Part shown: piece after piece, positions 18,045 through 26,290 of the stretch
Layout: the number at the start of each line of letters is the position of its first letter
Numbering within the stretch: the stretch's first letter is position 1
Source: Bryobacterales bacterium
GTDB lineage: Bacteria; Acidobacteriota; Terriglobia; Bryobacterales; Bryobacteraceae
Direction of reading: 5' to 3'
Assembly: GCA_020851555.1 (NCBI GenBank)
Contig: JADZCM010000054.1
Span: forward strand, 1-64,000
DNA length: 64,000 bases
The notes under the pieces: model-generated
The model's database searches: none
The model's input: only the letters and a program-made list of their open reading frames with translations
Told to the model about the DNA's origin: nothing
Program-made: the position numbers and the translations under genes

Positions 18045-19265
18045 TTAGATCACATCCGCGAAGGTCTTCCGCAGCTTGTAGAACCAGGCGTGGCCCAGGA
18101 CCAGGACCGCCGCGGAAAGAAGCCAGAGCTTCCACAACGGTCCGGGCGCGGGCGCGCTGGATTCCAGCAAAATCGTGCGGTAGCCGCGGACGAGCACGAA
18201 CAGCGGGTTCTTCGAGAGCAACCCGAGCGCCTCCGGCGGGAGCGACTCCTCGGGGTAGCAGATGGGCGTGAGGAAGAACCAGACCGTCAGCAGGAAGCCG
18301 TTGATCTGGCCCAGGTCGCGCACGAAGACGCCGAGCGCCGCCAGGAACCAGCAGACGCCCAGCGTGAACATGACCTGCGGGACCAGCAGCGCCGGCAGCC
18401 ACAACGCCGCCAGCGGCGCCGCTCCCCGGGCCGCCGTCAGAAACAGCAGGAAGAGCACCAGAGCGAAGGCCTGGGTCACCAGCCCGGCGGCCGTCAAGTT
18501 CACGGGCAGCGTCTCCAGCGGGAAGACTACTTTCTTGACGAAGTTGCGGTGTTCCATCAGGACCGTGGGCGCACGCCCGGCGGCTTCGCTGAACGGCAGC
18601 CAGGGCAGCATGCCCGCCAGGAAGTACAGCACGAAGGTCGAACGGTTAGGGTCGCCGCCGAACCGCGTGCGCAATACGACGCCGAACACGAAGTAGTAGG
18701 TCAGCATCAGCAGCAGCGGGTTCAACACCGTCCAGAAGACGCCGCCGAACGAACCCCGGTAGCGGCCGAGGATGTCCCTCCACACCATGGACCGGATGAG
18801 CGCGCGGTTGCGCCAGAGAGTGGCGAACGGATAGACGAAGGCGCGCCCCAGGCTGCGCAGCGCCAGCCCCGCGCGCAAGGAGCGGAGCGTGGCGACGCGT
18901 GCGTGCCATGCCGCCACGCGGCCATCCTCCACGCGCGCTTCGATCGCCAGCACGGGCCAGTTGCGCTGGTAGAACCAGCCGGCGTCTTCCTGCATGGGCG
19001 ACACATAGATGCGGTAGCTGCCTCGTTGAGGCGGAAGTGCGATGGGGACCTCGACGCCGGCGGACGCGCCGGGCGCCAGGTCTTCACCGAGAGAAACCCT
19101 GACGCCATCCTCGATGTAGCAGTGCGTCTCCGGATCGATGATCTGGGAGCTGATCCGGACCTCCCGGCTCCGCCACACCTCGGCCGAACGGTTGCGCACC
19201 CGGCAGCAAACCACCAGCGACAGGCCGCGCGCCTCTATCTCTATATCGCTGTATGCCGAACTCAT
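18045..19265 (-). CDS. ABC-2 polysaccharide export permease with N-terminal Wzt-C-like sugar-binding domain
   Basis: 406 aa. Residues about 1-120 form a beta-domain (VVCCRVRNRSAEVW, GVRVSLGEDLAPGASAGVEV, GSYRIYVSPMQEDAGWFYQ) that resembles the C-terminal O-antigen-binding domain of Wzt ATPases. Residues 150-406 are an ABC-2 permease like Wzm/RfbA-type: VWRDILGRYRGSFGGVFWTVLNPLLLMLTYYFVFG, six predicted membrane spans, and WFFLTPICYPEESLP near the end. It should export a lipid-linked glycan across the inner membrane. No adjacent ATPase gene is found in the window. ATG 19265 overlaps the GT-methyltransferase stop by ATGA; last gene of the operon. Confidence 0.85.
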   Translation of the reverse strand: MSSAYSDIEIEARGLSLVVCCRVRNRSAEVWRSREVRISSQIIDPETHCYIEDGVRVSLGEDLAPGASAGVEVPIALPPQRGSYRIYVSPMQEDAGWFYQRNWPVLAIEARVEDGRVAAWHARVATLRSLRAGLALRSLGRAFVYPFATLWRNRALIRSMVWRDILGRYRGSFGGVFWTVLNPLLLMLTYYFVFGVVLRTRFGGDPNRSTFVLYFLAGMLPWLPFSEAAGRAPTVLMEHRNFVKKVVFPLETLPVNLTAAGLVTQAFALVLFLLFLTAARGAAPLAALWLPALLVPQVMFTLGVCWFLAALGVFVRDLGQINGFLLTVWFFLTPICYPEESLPPEALGLLSKNPLFVLVRGYRTILLESSAPAPGPLWKLWLLSAAVLVLGHAWFYKLRKTFADVI

Positions 19266-21292
19266 GACGGAGGCTGCGTGTAGAGCCACGCAGGATAGCG
19301 GTTCTTCACCGCCCGCGACTTGCGGCCCACCGCGTAAATGCCGTCGCCGCGGAGGTCCGTCGCCAGCCGGTACCGTCTGAGCAGGTGGACAACCCATCCC
19401 AGGTCCGGCCGGGGGGTCTCGCGGAAAGGCCCCGTATCGAGCAGCGTGACGTCAAAGCCGGCGTCTTCCATGAGCAGGTGGATCTCGATGGGAGTGTATT
19501 CACGGTGATGCCGGGCGTCGTGAGGGCCGCCTTCCGCCGCCGGGCGGAGATAGACCGAAAACAGGCCGGGATGGTAGCCCAGAAGCAGCGCCGAAATGGA
19601 GCGTGTGGACGCCAGATTGGGCGTGGTTAGCACGAGGTGTCCGCCGTCGCGGAGGATGCGGTTTATCTCCGACATCATGTGCATCGGGTCGGCGGCCAGG
19701 TGTTCGATCAGTTCGCAGCAGAGCACCGTGGCGAAATGGCCGTCGGGATAGGGAAAAGGGTCCCTCTCGGCATCGAACAGGTCGATGTCGCACTCGAAGA
19801 CCTCGCCCGATTCGGAAGCGGCGGACTTGTGCTCGACCTCTCCCAACCGGCCGTAATAGCAGCCGCGCACCGTGCCGTACCCCAGCCTGCTGCGCAGCGC
19901 GGGGGTCAACTGCAAGTACGCGCCCATTTCGAGCACACGATCCTGAGGCCCGCCCCGGGGAGTAATGGAGAGCGTCTTCTCCAGGCGCGTCAGGTGCGTC
20001 TCAGCGTAGGCGCGGGCGTCCGAACCCTGGGGCGCCCACCCCAGAATGTACTCCTCGCTCACCTCCACGGGCGGCGGAGGGGGCTGGCAGACGGCCGCCG
20101 GCGTGGGCTCGACGGAAGCCGCCGGCGCGGCGGGCGCGGCGACAGGACTTTGCTCGCACAGCGGCGCCGATCCATTGGCGACCGCCCGCAAGAAATCGGC
20201 GTAGCGCGCCGCGGCCTGTTCCCAGCGCAGTTCCTTGCCCACCCATTGTCTGGCCTTCGCCCCCAGGGCTGCCGCCACGCTGGGACGCGAGACCAGCAGA
20301 TTCAGGTACTCGAATACGACATCCTCTTCAGTGGCGTCCACCGGCACCTTCAGGCAGACCTCATCCGGCAGTTCCCTGAACGACCCCACGTCGGACACCA
20401 GGACGGCTTTGCCCAGGCCGAGGGCCCGGAGCAGGCTTCCGGAGGACTCCCCGACCGTCGGGTGCCGCAGATTCAGCACGATGTCGCAGGCCGCCATGTA
20501 ACCCGTGAAATCCTCGATTGGAACGAAGCCGAGCAGGCGCACGCTGGCCTGCAAGTCGAGTGTGCGGATCAGCGGGGTCAATGGATGGCTGGGGTGCGGC
20601 TCTCCGGCAAGGATCAGCTTGGCGGCCGGCTCGACCTTCAGCAGCCTGCGGAAGGCGCGCAGGGATTCCTCGATCCGTTTGTAAGGTTTCAGGAATCCGA
20701 AGATGCCCACCAGCGGCGTGGACTCATCCAGGCCCAGGCGGGACCGGTATGCCAGCCGGTCGACCTCCGGAATCCACGCCGCGTGGGGGATGCGCGCCAC
20801 GGGGCCCTGGAAACCCGCACGCCGGACCTGCTCCTCGACACACCGGCTGTGAACCACCACGGCCTTGGACCGCTCCAGCAGCCGGCGGATCATGGGGAGG
20901 CCCTCGTAGTCGGGGCCCACCTCCAGCGCCTTGGCGCGGCGGGCATGAACCAGCGCCGGTGCGCCGCCCTCGTGCTCGACCTCGCGCAAATAGCTGTCCC
21001 AATCGCCCCGGGCGACGGTCATGTCGGCGATCAGATGGTGCAGATTGCCCTCGTGCAACACCACCGTGCCGGGGTGGCGGAGCGCCAGGTCGTAGACGAA
21101 ACAGTGATGAGGGTTGTTCCCCATCTGGTACACCACGGCATCGTAGATGTTGGGGTCGAATTCCGGCGGCGCGGATGCAATCACTGTGACTTCGGCCAGC
21201 GGGCGGAGGGCACCGGCCAGCGCCTCTGAATAGTCGGCGATGCCGCTCCGGGAGGGCGGCATCGGGGATACCAACGCCAGGCGCAGGGTCAC
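19262..21292 (-). CDS. Bifunctional GT4 glycosyltransferase - SAM methyltransferase fusion
   Basis: 676 aa. Residues 1-370 are a GT-B/GT4 glycosyltransferase (LVSPMPPSRSGIADYSEAL, VVYQMGNNPHHCFVYDLAL, GIFGFLKPYKRIEESLRAF, RHPTVGESSGSLLRALGLGKAVLVSD with the E-x7-E type retaining motif). A Pro/Ala-rich linker of about 30 residues follows, then a class I methyltransferase (DRVLEMGAYLQLTP, FATVLCCELIEHLAADP, GGHLVLTTPNL). This would both add and methylate a sugar, or cap a chain. The start GTG 21292 overlaps the DUF3108 stop by GTGA; the open frame further upstream is antisense shadow. Part of the glycan operon. Confidence 0.85.
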   Translation of the reverse strand: MTLRLALVSPMPPSRSGIADYSEALAGALRPLAEVTVIASAPPEFDPNIYDAVVYQMGNNPHHCFVYDLALRHPGTVVLHEGNLHHLIADMTVARGDWDSYLREVEHEGGAPALVHARRAKALEVGPDYEGLPMIRRLLERSKAVVVHSRCVEEQVRRAGFQGPVARIPHAAWIPEVDRLAYRSRLGLDESTPLVGIFGFLKPYKRIEESLRAFRRLLKVEPAAKLILAGEPHPSHPLTPLIRTLDLQASVRLLGFVPIEDFTGYMAACDIVLNLRHPTVGESSGSLLRALGLGKAVLVSDVGSFRELPDEVCLKVPVDATEEDVVFEYLNLLVSRPSVAAALGAKARQWVGKELRWEQAAARYADFLRAVANGSAPLCEQSPVAAPAAPAASVEPTPAAVCQPPPPPVEVSEEYILGWAPQGSDARAYAETHLTRLEKTLSITPRGGPQDRVLEMGAYLQLTPALRSRLGYGTVRGCYYGRLGEVEHKSAASESGEVFECDIDLFDAERDPFPYPDGHFATVLCCELIEHLAADPMHMMSEINRILRDGGHLVLTTPNLASTRSISALLLGYHPGLFSVYLRPAAEGGPHDARHHREYTPIEIHLLMEDAGFDVTLLDTGPFRETPRPDLGWVVHLLRRYRLATDLRGDGIYAVGRKSRAVKNRYPAWLYTQPPS

Positions 21293-21996
21293 GGGACCAG
21301 TTCCATGGCAAAGACTCCCAGGGAGAGCGGGATGCTGACGAGCAAGGGGCGGCGCGTCCGGTCCTGGGCGAAAAACATCTCGAAACTGATTTGCGAGGCG
21401 GCGCCCTTTACGGAGGCGGTAATGCGATCCGCCTCGAACTGCTGATCTCCGGCGGTCACCCGCTGGCGCCCGGCAAACTCCAAACGCACCTGGTAGGCGG
21501 CGCCGAAATAGACCGTCTGCGGGGGAGGCAGCCGGCCCTGCGACAACTCGCTGCGCAGATGGTACAGGAAAGCCAGGGCGTCGCGGGCGCACGGGCCGAT
21601 GCTGAACGTCGAGGAACCGCCGCCCAGAGTCTCCCGCGTGGCCGTGCCCGCCGCCTGGCCGAACCGGGTCTGTTCGCTCGCGGTCCGGCCGTTCCTGGAG
21701 ACCTCCTTGCCGAAGCGGACCGAACACAGCTCGGCGGATGCGGCCGATGAGTACCGGTCGGCGACGGTGAACCCGGGAACAGCCGCGTCGAGGACGAACT
21801 CCAGATTCCACCCCGCTCCGGAGCCTTCACCGGCGACTGCCTTGGCGGCTTTGAGTTGAACCTCCCCAAGGCTTAACCCGCTCGGCCAGTTCACGTTGTA
21901 GGTGAGGGATTCCTCCGCCAACACCGGGTTGGCCTGCGGCCAGGCCGGCGCGCAGAGCGCGAGGCACATCGCCGCCAACGCCGGGATTGGCCTCAT
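21289..21996 (-). CDS. DUF3108 exported protein
   Basis: 235 aa with signal peptide (PALAAMCLALCAPAWPQA). The mature part fits DUF3108: ESLTYNVNWPSGLSLGEVQLKA, DRYSSAASAELCSVRFGKEVS, ALAFLYHLRSEL, and a beta-rich end RPLLVSIPLSLGVFAMELV. The family is periplasmic or outer-membrane associated, function unknown. Placement between two glycosyltransferase genes with 4-nt overlaps on both sides (ATGA and GTGA) links it to the glycan operon, possibly to export or surface assembly; that is inference from context only. Confidence 0.75.
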   Translation of the reverse strand: MRPIPALAAMCLALCAPAWPQANPVLAEESLTYNVNWPSGLSLGEVQLKAAKAVAGEGSGAGWNLEFVLDAAVPGFTVADRYSSAASAELCSVRFGKEVSRNGRTASEQTRFGQAAGTATRETLGGGSSTFSIGPCARDALAFLYHLRSELSQGRLPPPQTVYFGAAYQVRLEFAGRQRVTAGDQQFEADRITASVKGAASQISFEMFFAQDRTRRPLLVSIPLSLGVFAMELVP

Positions 21997-23135
21997 GGCA
22001 AGACCGCCGCCGGATCCGGTGACCGGGCTCCCAGCTTGGCAACCCCGCGGTAGATGCTAACCATCATGCCCGCGGTCTTGCGCCAACTGAACTGGGCCGC
22101 GCGGCTCAGCCCCTGTGTTTCCAGGTGCGCCCTGAATTCCCGGTCCACCGCCAGTTCCGTCAGAACCCGCGCCATCCCCTCCGTATCGTGCGGGTTAAAG
22201 AACACCGCCGCGGCGCCGGCGACCTCCGGGCACGCGGAGACGTTAGAGCACGCCACCGCCCGCCCGCAAGCCATGGCCTCCAGCAGCGGCAACCCGAAGC
22301 CCTCATACAGTGAAGGGCAGACGAAGAAAGCACAAGCGTTGTACAGCAGCAGCAGTTCCTCGTCCGTGACGAAACCGGGGAAGCAGACACGGTCCTCGAT
22401 CCGCGAGGCGCGGACCGCCTCGCGCACGTTCTTCGAGAACCAGGTGTCCTTGCCTGCCAGAACGAGCGAGTGCTTGAGGCGGGGCCTGTCCGCCGCCATC
22501 TTGGCGAAGGCGCGGACAAGGCCCACCTGATTCTTGCGCGGCTGAAGGTCTCCCACCGCCAGCAGGAACGGTCCGGGGATGCCGAACCGGGCCAGGACTG
22601 CCTGCGCCGCCGCCGCCCGGTCCAGGGGCCTGAAGCCGGCAGACGCCGCGTTAGGAACCACGGCGATGCTGGCGGGGTCCATCCCGTAAGCCCGGGCGAT
22701 GGCGCCGCGCGAGAACTCGCTGCCGGTCACCACCTTGGCCGCGGTCTTCACGGTGCGGCTCACGGTGAGGCGCAACTGCCTGGCGCGAAGAAACTGAAAA
22801 AACTCCGGATGCTCCAGGAAGCTCACGTCATGGACGCTCACCACCACCGGGACGGGGCACCCCAGCGGAGCGGTGTACTGCACGTGCAACAAGGCCGGAC
22901 GGTCGCGCCGGAGGCTGTGCCCGAGATCGAAACCCAGCCTGAGGAACGGATTGCGGGTGGTCGCCCGCCAGGAGACTCCCTCCGGCGTCCAGCCATTCCC
23001 GGCGCCGGATGCGCGGTAGGCGATGAACCGCGCGGAAGGGTCCGCCGCGCTCAGGTTCTCCAGGAGGTTCCGTATGTAGACTTCATTCCCGGTGAGCCTG
23101 CAACCAATCGCGTGCGCGTCGATGGCGTACAGCAT
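21993..23135 (-). CDS. GT4 family glycosyltransferase
   Basis: 380 aa GT-B enzyme. Seen: N-terminal AIDAHAIGCRLTGNEVYIRNLLENL with the glycine-rich acceptor-side loop, PVVVSVHDVSFLEHPEFF, FSRGAIARAYGMDPASIAVVPNA, LLAVGDLQPRKNQVGLVRAF and the donor-binding SLYEGFGLPLLEAMACGRAVACSN with the E-x7-E motif. Likely transfers mannose-, rhamnose- or related residues from a nucleotide sugar; specificity cannot be read. ATGA overlap with the DUF3108 gene; 40 nt after the previous GT gene. Confidence 0.88.
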   Translation of the reverse strand: MLYAIDAHAIGCRLTGNEVYIRNLLENLSAADPSARFIAYRASGAGNGWTPEGVSWRATTRNPFLRLGFDLGHSLRRDRPALLHVQYTAPLGCPVPVVVSVHDVSFLEHPEFFQFLRARQLRLTVSRTVKTAAKVVTGSEFSRGAIARAYGMDPASIAVVPNAASAGFRPLDRAAAAQAVLARFGIPGPFLLAVGDLQPRKNQVGLVRAFAKMAADRPRLKHSLVLAGKDTWFSKNVREAVRASRIEDRVCFPGFVTDEELLLLYNACAFFVCPSLYEGFGLPLLEAMACGRAVACSNVSACPEVAGAAAVFFNPHDTEGMARVLTELAVDREFRAHLETQGLSRAAQFSWRKTAGMMVSIYRGVAKLGARSPDPAAVLP

Positions 23136-23175
23136 CCGAACCTAACAGTATAGTGGCAATACAGGCCGCGGCTGG

Positions 23176-24384
23176 TCAGAATCCCGTCACATCCAGCCGG
23201 GCCCAGGCGGACTCCCAGGTGAACTCGCGTTCGTAGGACTCACGGCCCGCGCGGCCGATGCGCAACCGCAGTTCTTCCGATTCCAGCAGGCCGGATACGG
23301 CCTGAGCGAAAGCGGCGGGCTGATCGGCGAGAAGGATGTTGACGCCGTCGCGGGCGGGCAACCCCTCGGCGCCCACGGAGGTTGAGACGATCGGCCGCGC
23401 CGCGGCCCAGGCTTCCAGAATCTTGACGCGCGTGCCGCTCCCGATGCGAAGCGGCGCGATAACTGCCTGGGCGGAGGCCAGCGCCTTCACCGGATCGGCG
23501 GGTGGACCCGTCACTTCAATCCGGGGGTCGCTCTTGACCAGATGAGACACCGCCGCCGGATTCTTTCCGATCAGCCGCCAGACCAGCCCGGGCCAGCGCT
23601 CCTTCAGAGCCGGCCAGATGCGGCGGTGGAAATGGAGGACGGCGTCGCGGTTGGGGTCGTACTCCAGGTTCCCCGAGAATGCGATGGCGTGCCCGGGGGC
23701 GTTCCCGGGCGCCGGGATATGAGGCAGCGCATTAGGGTAGACCAGAACCCTGCCTACGCCGTTCGAGGCTCGGATGAGTTCTGCGTCCCGCTCCGATGCC
23801 GCCAGGATGCTGGAGAACCGCGGCAGCCAACGGCGTTCCAGCGCCGCCGAGGCGCGCTCGAACCGGCGAAATACCGCCGATGCCGGAAACCCGGCAGCTT
23901 GGGCCCGGCGCGCCATCAGCACGGACTCGATGTTGTGCATGTCAAGGACAGCGTGCCGGCTGTTCGGGGATACCTGATCGTAGTAGTTCGCGCACCAGAA
24001 ATGCTCGATCACCGCCACCTCGTAACGGCGGTCTGACAGGAAGCCGCGGATCTGCGATTCAAAACCCGAGAAACGGTCGGGAAGCGGCGGGACGCCGCGC
24101 GCCAGCCGGCTGGCGGTTCTGGCCAGCCGCGCCAAGGGACGTCGGGAATGACAGGGGAGGTCCAGGACCAGGGCCCGGTCCACCAATCCGCCTGGCATGG
24201 CCGCAGCGGGATCCTTCGCTCCGTACTCCCTGAACAGGATTGCGTCCACTCTGTACCGGCGTCCCAAGTAGTGCAGCAGGGAGGCCGAGCGCAGGGCGCC
24301 TCCGCCTTCCAGCGGGTAGGGCGCCTCCGGGCTGAGGAACAAGGCCGAGGGAGGAGTGTCCGGCGTCAAGATCTCATCCTCCAA
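23176..24384 (-). CDS. GT4 family glycosyltransferase
   Basis: 402 aa. Seen: ALFLSPEAPYPLEGGGALRSASLLHYLG at the N-terminus, VLDMHNIESVLMARRA, IAFSGNLEYDPNRDAVLHF and the donor-site APLRIGSGTRVKILEAWAAARPIVSTSVGAEGL, typical of the GT4 subgroup that includes TIGR03087-like stp1/PEP-CTERM transferases. N-terminal 12 residues overlap the upstream GT gene by 11 nt. Role: one sugar addition in glycan assembly; donor and linkage unknown. Confidence 0.88.
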   Translation of the reverse strand: MEDEILTPDTPPSALFLSPEAPYPLEGGGALRSASLLHYLGRRYRVDAILFREYGAKDPAAAMPGGLVDRALVLDLPCHSRRPLARLARTASRLARGVPPLPDRFSGFESQIRGFLSDRRYEVAVIEHFWCANYYDQVSPNSRHAVLDMHNIESVLMARRAQAAGFPASAVFRRFERASAALERRWLPRFSSILAASERDAELIRASNGVGRVLVYPNALPHIPAPGNAPGHAIAFSGNLEYDPNRDAVLHFHRRIWPALKERWPGLVWRLIGKNPAAVSHLVKSDPRIEVTGPPADPVKALASAQAVIAPLRIGSGTRVKILEAWAAARPIVSTSVGAEGLPARDGVNILLADQPAAFAQAVSGLLESEELRLRIGRAGRESYEREFTWESAWARLDVTGF

Positions 24385-25441
24385 ACTTGGAGAGCGCCTC
24401 AGAGTAAACCTGGCGCGTGAGGCGGGCGGTCCGCTCCCAGGAAAAACAAGCCGCGCGTCTTACCGCGCGCTCCCGCAACGCCGGCAGGTTGCCGGAGCCT
24501 GCCGCCGCCGCGCACATCGCCTCGATCCAGGCTGCCGCGTTGGCGGCATCCAGAAGCAGCGCGGCTTCGCCGGCCACTTCCGCCACGGCGGCGTCGCGCG
24601 AGGCGATGACCAGCGCCCCGCACTGCATGGCCTCCAGCACCGGAAGGCCGAAGCCTTCGTAGAGCGAGGGATACAGGCACGCCAGCGCGCCCGAATACAG
24701 CGCCGGCAGATCGGGCTCGGGAACCTCCCCGAGCACATGCAGTCCCGGCTCAGACGCGATGACGGTTCCGTCGTTCCGGCGGGGCCCCGCCAGCAGCAAC
24801 TCCGCGCCCAGCCGCCGGTACACCTCGCGCCACGCGCTGAGGAGCATGCTCAGGTTCTTGCGCGGTTCGTTGACCCCTACGAACAGAAAATAAGGCCGCC
24901 TGCCGGGGCGCGAAGTTGTTGGACGGAAATGCGGAGCCGCGGCGTGCGGGATGGCCCGGATGCGATCCGGATGGATGCCGAATTGCGACATCGCCTCCCG
25001 CCGTACCGCCTCGGTAGGGGTGATGATCCTGGTAGCCAGCCCGAGCCGGATGAGATAGGGCGCGCGGCGGCGTACGAATGTGGCGCCGGCCTGCCAGCGC
25101 GGGTCGCGCCAGGGCGACAGGTCGTGCAGTGTCATCACGCCAGGTTGCAGCGGCAGCCACGGCAGGGTGAAGTGCGTCCCGTGGAACAGCTCGGCGCCCG
25201 TCTCGGCCATGACCCGCTGCACCCCGCACGCCCACCAGCGCCTCTCGAAACTGCTCCGGGGAAGTCTGCCGGTTCTGAGATTGGGGGGAGCCTCCTCCGG
25301 CGCGGGGTAGGGTTGGTCCGACAGGAGCGTGAAGTCATCCTCGGGGAACTGCTCAGCCAGAGCTCGTGACAACTCCAGGACATACCGGCGGATGCCGCCC
25401 TTCGCAAGCGTGAGAGGCGTGGCGTCGAGGGCCGCCTTCAT
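24374..25441 (-). CDS. GT4 family glycosyltransferase
   Basis: 355 aa from the internal ATG at 25441, preferred to ATG 25459 because GGGGAA lies 7 nt before it and the sequence then begins MKAALDATPLTLAKGGIRRYVLEL, the usual GT4 N-terminus with the glycine loop. Further motifs: GVMTLHDLSPWRDP, RIITPTEAVRREAM, FLFVGVNEPRKNLSMLL, SLYEGFGLPVLEAMQCGALVIASR with E-x7-E. Lies 21 nt after rfbA and overlaps the next GT by 11 nt. Donor unknown; dTDP-sugars are plausible because of the adjacent nucleotidyltransferase. Confidence 0.88.
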   Translation of the reverse strand: MKAALDATPLTLAKGGIRRYVLELSRALAEQFPEDDFTLLSDQPYPAPEEAPPNLRTGRLPRSSFERRWWACGVQRVMAETGAELFHGTHFTLPWLPLQPGVMTLHDLSPWRDPRWQAGATFVRRRAPYLIRLGLATRIITPTEAVRREAMSQFGIHPDRIRAIPHAAAPHFRPTTSRPGRRPYFLFVGVNEPRKNLSMLLSAWREVYRRLGAELLLAGPRRNDGTVIASEPGLHVLGEVPEPDLPALYSGALACLYPSLYEGFGLPVLEAMQCGALVIASRDAAVAEVAGEAALLLDAANAAAWIEAMCAAAAGSGNLPALRERAVRRAACFSWERTARLTRQVYSEALSKFGG

Positions 25442-25462
25442 CCGGGCTTCCCCATGCACGTT

Positions 25463-26218
25463 CTACGTGCTCGCCGCCACCTCCGCCGTCGCCTGGGACC
25501 TGCGCCGTGACCCGGCCACGAAGTTCGCGGCGCGCAGGAGCGATTCAAACGTGCCCGCATCCGACCACCATCCGTCCAGAAAGGCGAAGCTCATGACGCC
25601 TTCCCGGATGTAGGCGTTGTTGACGTCGGTGATCTCAAGCTCGCCACGGGCCGAGGGCACCAGTGTGCGTATCTTGTCGAAGACCGTCTGGTCGTACATG
25701 TAGATGCCGGTGACGGCGTAGTTCGACCGGGGCCGTTCGGGCTTCTCCTCGATCCCCACGATGCGGTCCCCTTTCACCTCGGCCACTCCGAAGCGCTTGG
25801 CGTCGGGGACTTCTTTCAGCAGGATCTTGGCGCCGGCCGGCTGTTTGCGGAAATCATCCACGGCCTCGCGGATGCCGCCTCCGATGATGTTGTCGCCCAG
25901 AATGACGCAGAGCCTCTCCCCTTCGGCGAAGTGCTCGGCCAGGTTGAGGGCCTCGGCGATTCCGCCTTCGCCCTCCTGATAGGCGTAGTTGATCTGGTTG
26001 AGACCGAACTCCTTGCCGTTGGCCAGCAGGCGAAGGAAGTCCCCGGCGTTCTTGCCGCCGGTGACCACCAGGATCTCCCGGATTCCCGCATCCACGAGCG
26101 TCTGGATCGGGTAGTAGATCATGGGCTTATCGAAGATGGGTAACAGGTGCTTGTTGGTGATCTTAGTGAGCGGATAAAGCCGGCTGCCTATGCCTCCCGC
26201 GAGAACCACGCCCTTCAT
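25463..26218 (-). CDS. rfbA: Glucose-1-phosphate thymidylyltransferase-like nucleotidyltransferase (short RmlA type)
   Basis: 251 aa enzyme making dTDP-glucose from glucose-1-phosphate, first step to dTDP-rhamnose and related sugars. Seen: MKGVVLAGGIGSRLYPLTK (nucleotide-binding loop), HLLPIFDKPMIYYPI, YAYQEGEGGIAEAL, VILGDNI with the metal Asp, EEKPERPRSNYAVTGIYMY and LEITDVNNAY. ATG 26218 has a GGAGG Shine-Dalgarno 5 nt before it, which decides the start against the upstream ATG 26254. First gene of the glycan operon. rfbB, rfbC and rfbD are not in the window. The last 15 residues form an Arg/Ser/Ala-rich tail. Confidence 0.88.
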   Translation of the reverse strand: MKGVVLAGGIGSRLYPLTKITNKHLLPIFDKPMIYYPIQTLVDAGIREILVVTGGKNAGDFLRLLANGKEFGLNQINYAYQEGEGGIAEALNLAEHFAEGERLCVILGDNIIGGGIREAVDDFRKQPAGAKILLKEVPDAKRFGVAEVKGDRIVGIEEKPERPRSNYAVTGIYMYDQTVFDKIRTLVPSARGELEITDVNNAYIREGVMSFAFLDGWWSDAGTFESLLRAANFVAGSRRRSQATAEVAAST

Positions 26219-26249
26219 TTTGACCTCCGGGCCCAGCAAATCCTCATGA

Positions 26250-26255
26250 TACAAT
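26250..26255 (+). promoter_or_regulatory. -10 element TACAAT for the GT39-like gene
   Basis: TACAAT lies 35 nt before ATG 26291 in the divergent spacer with rfbA (26219-26290). No Shine-Dalgarno precedes that ATG. A -35 hexamer is not obvious. Confidence 0.3.
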
Positions 26256-26290
26256 AACGGCGGCTAGAGACCGCCCGTAGAAACCCCCGG

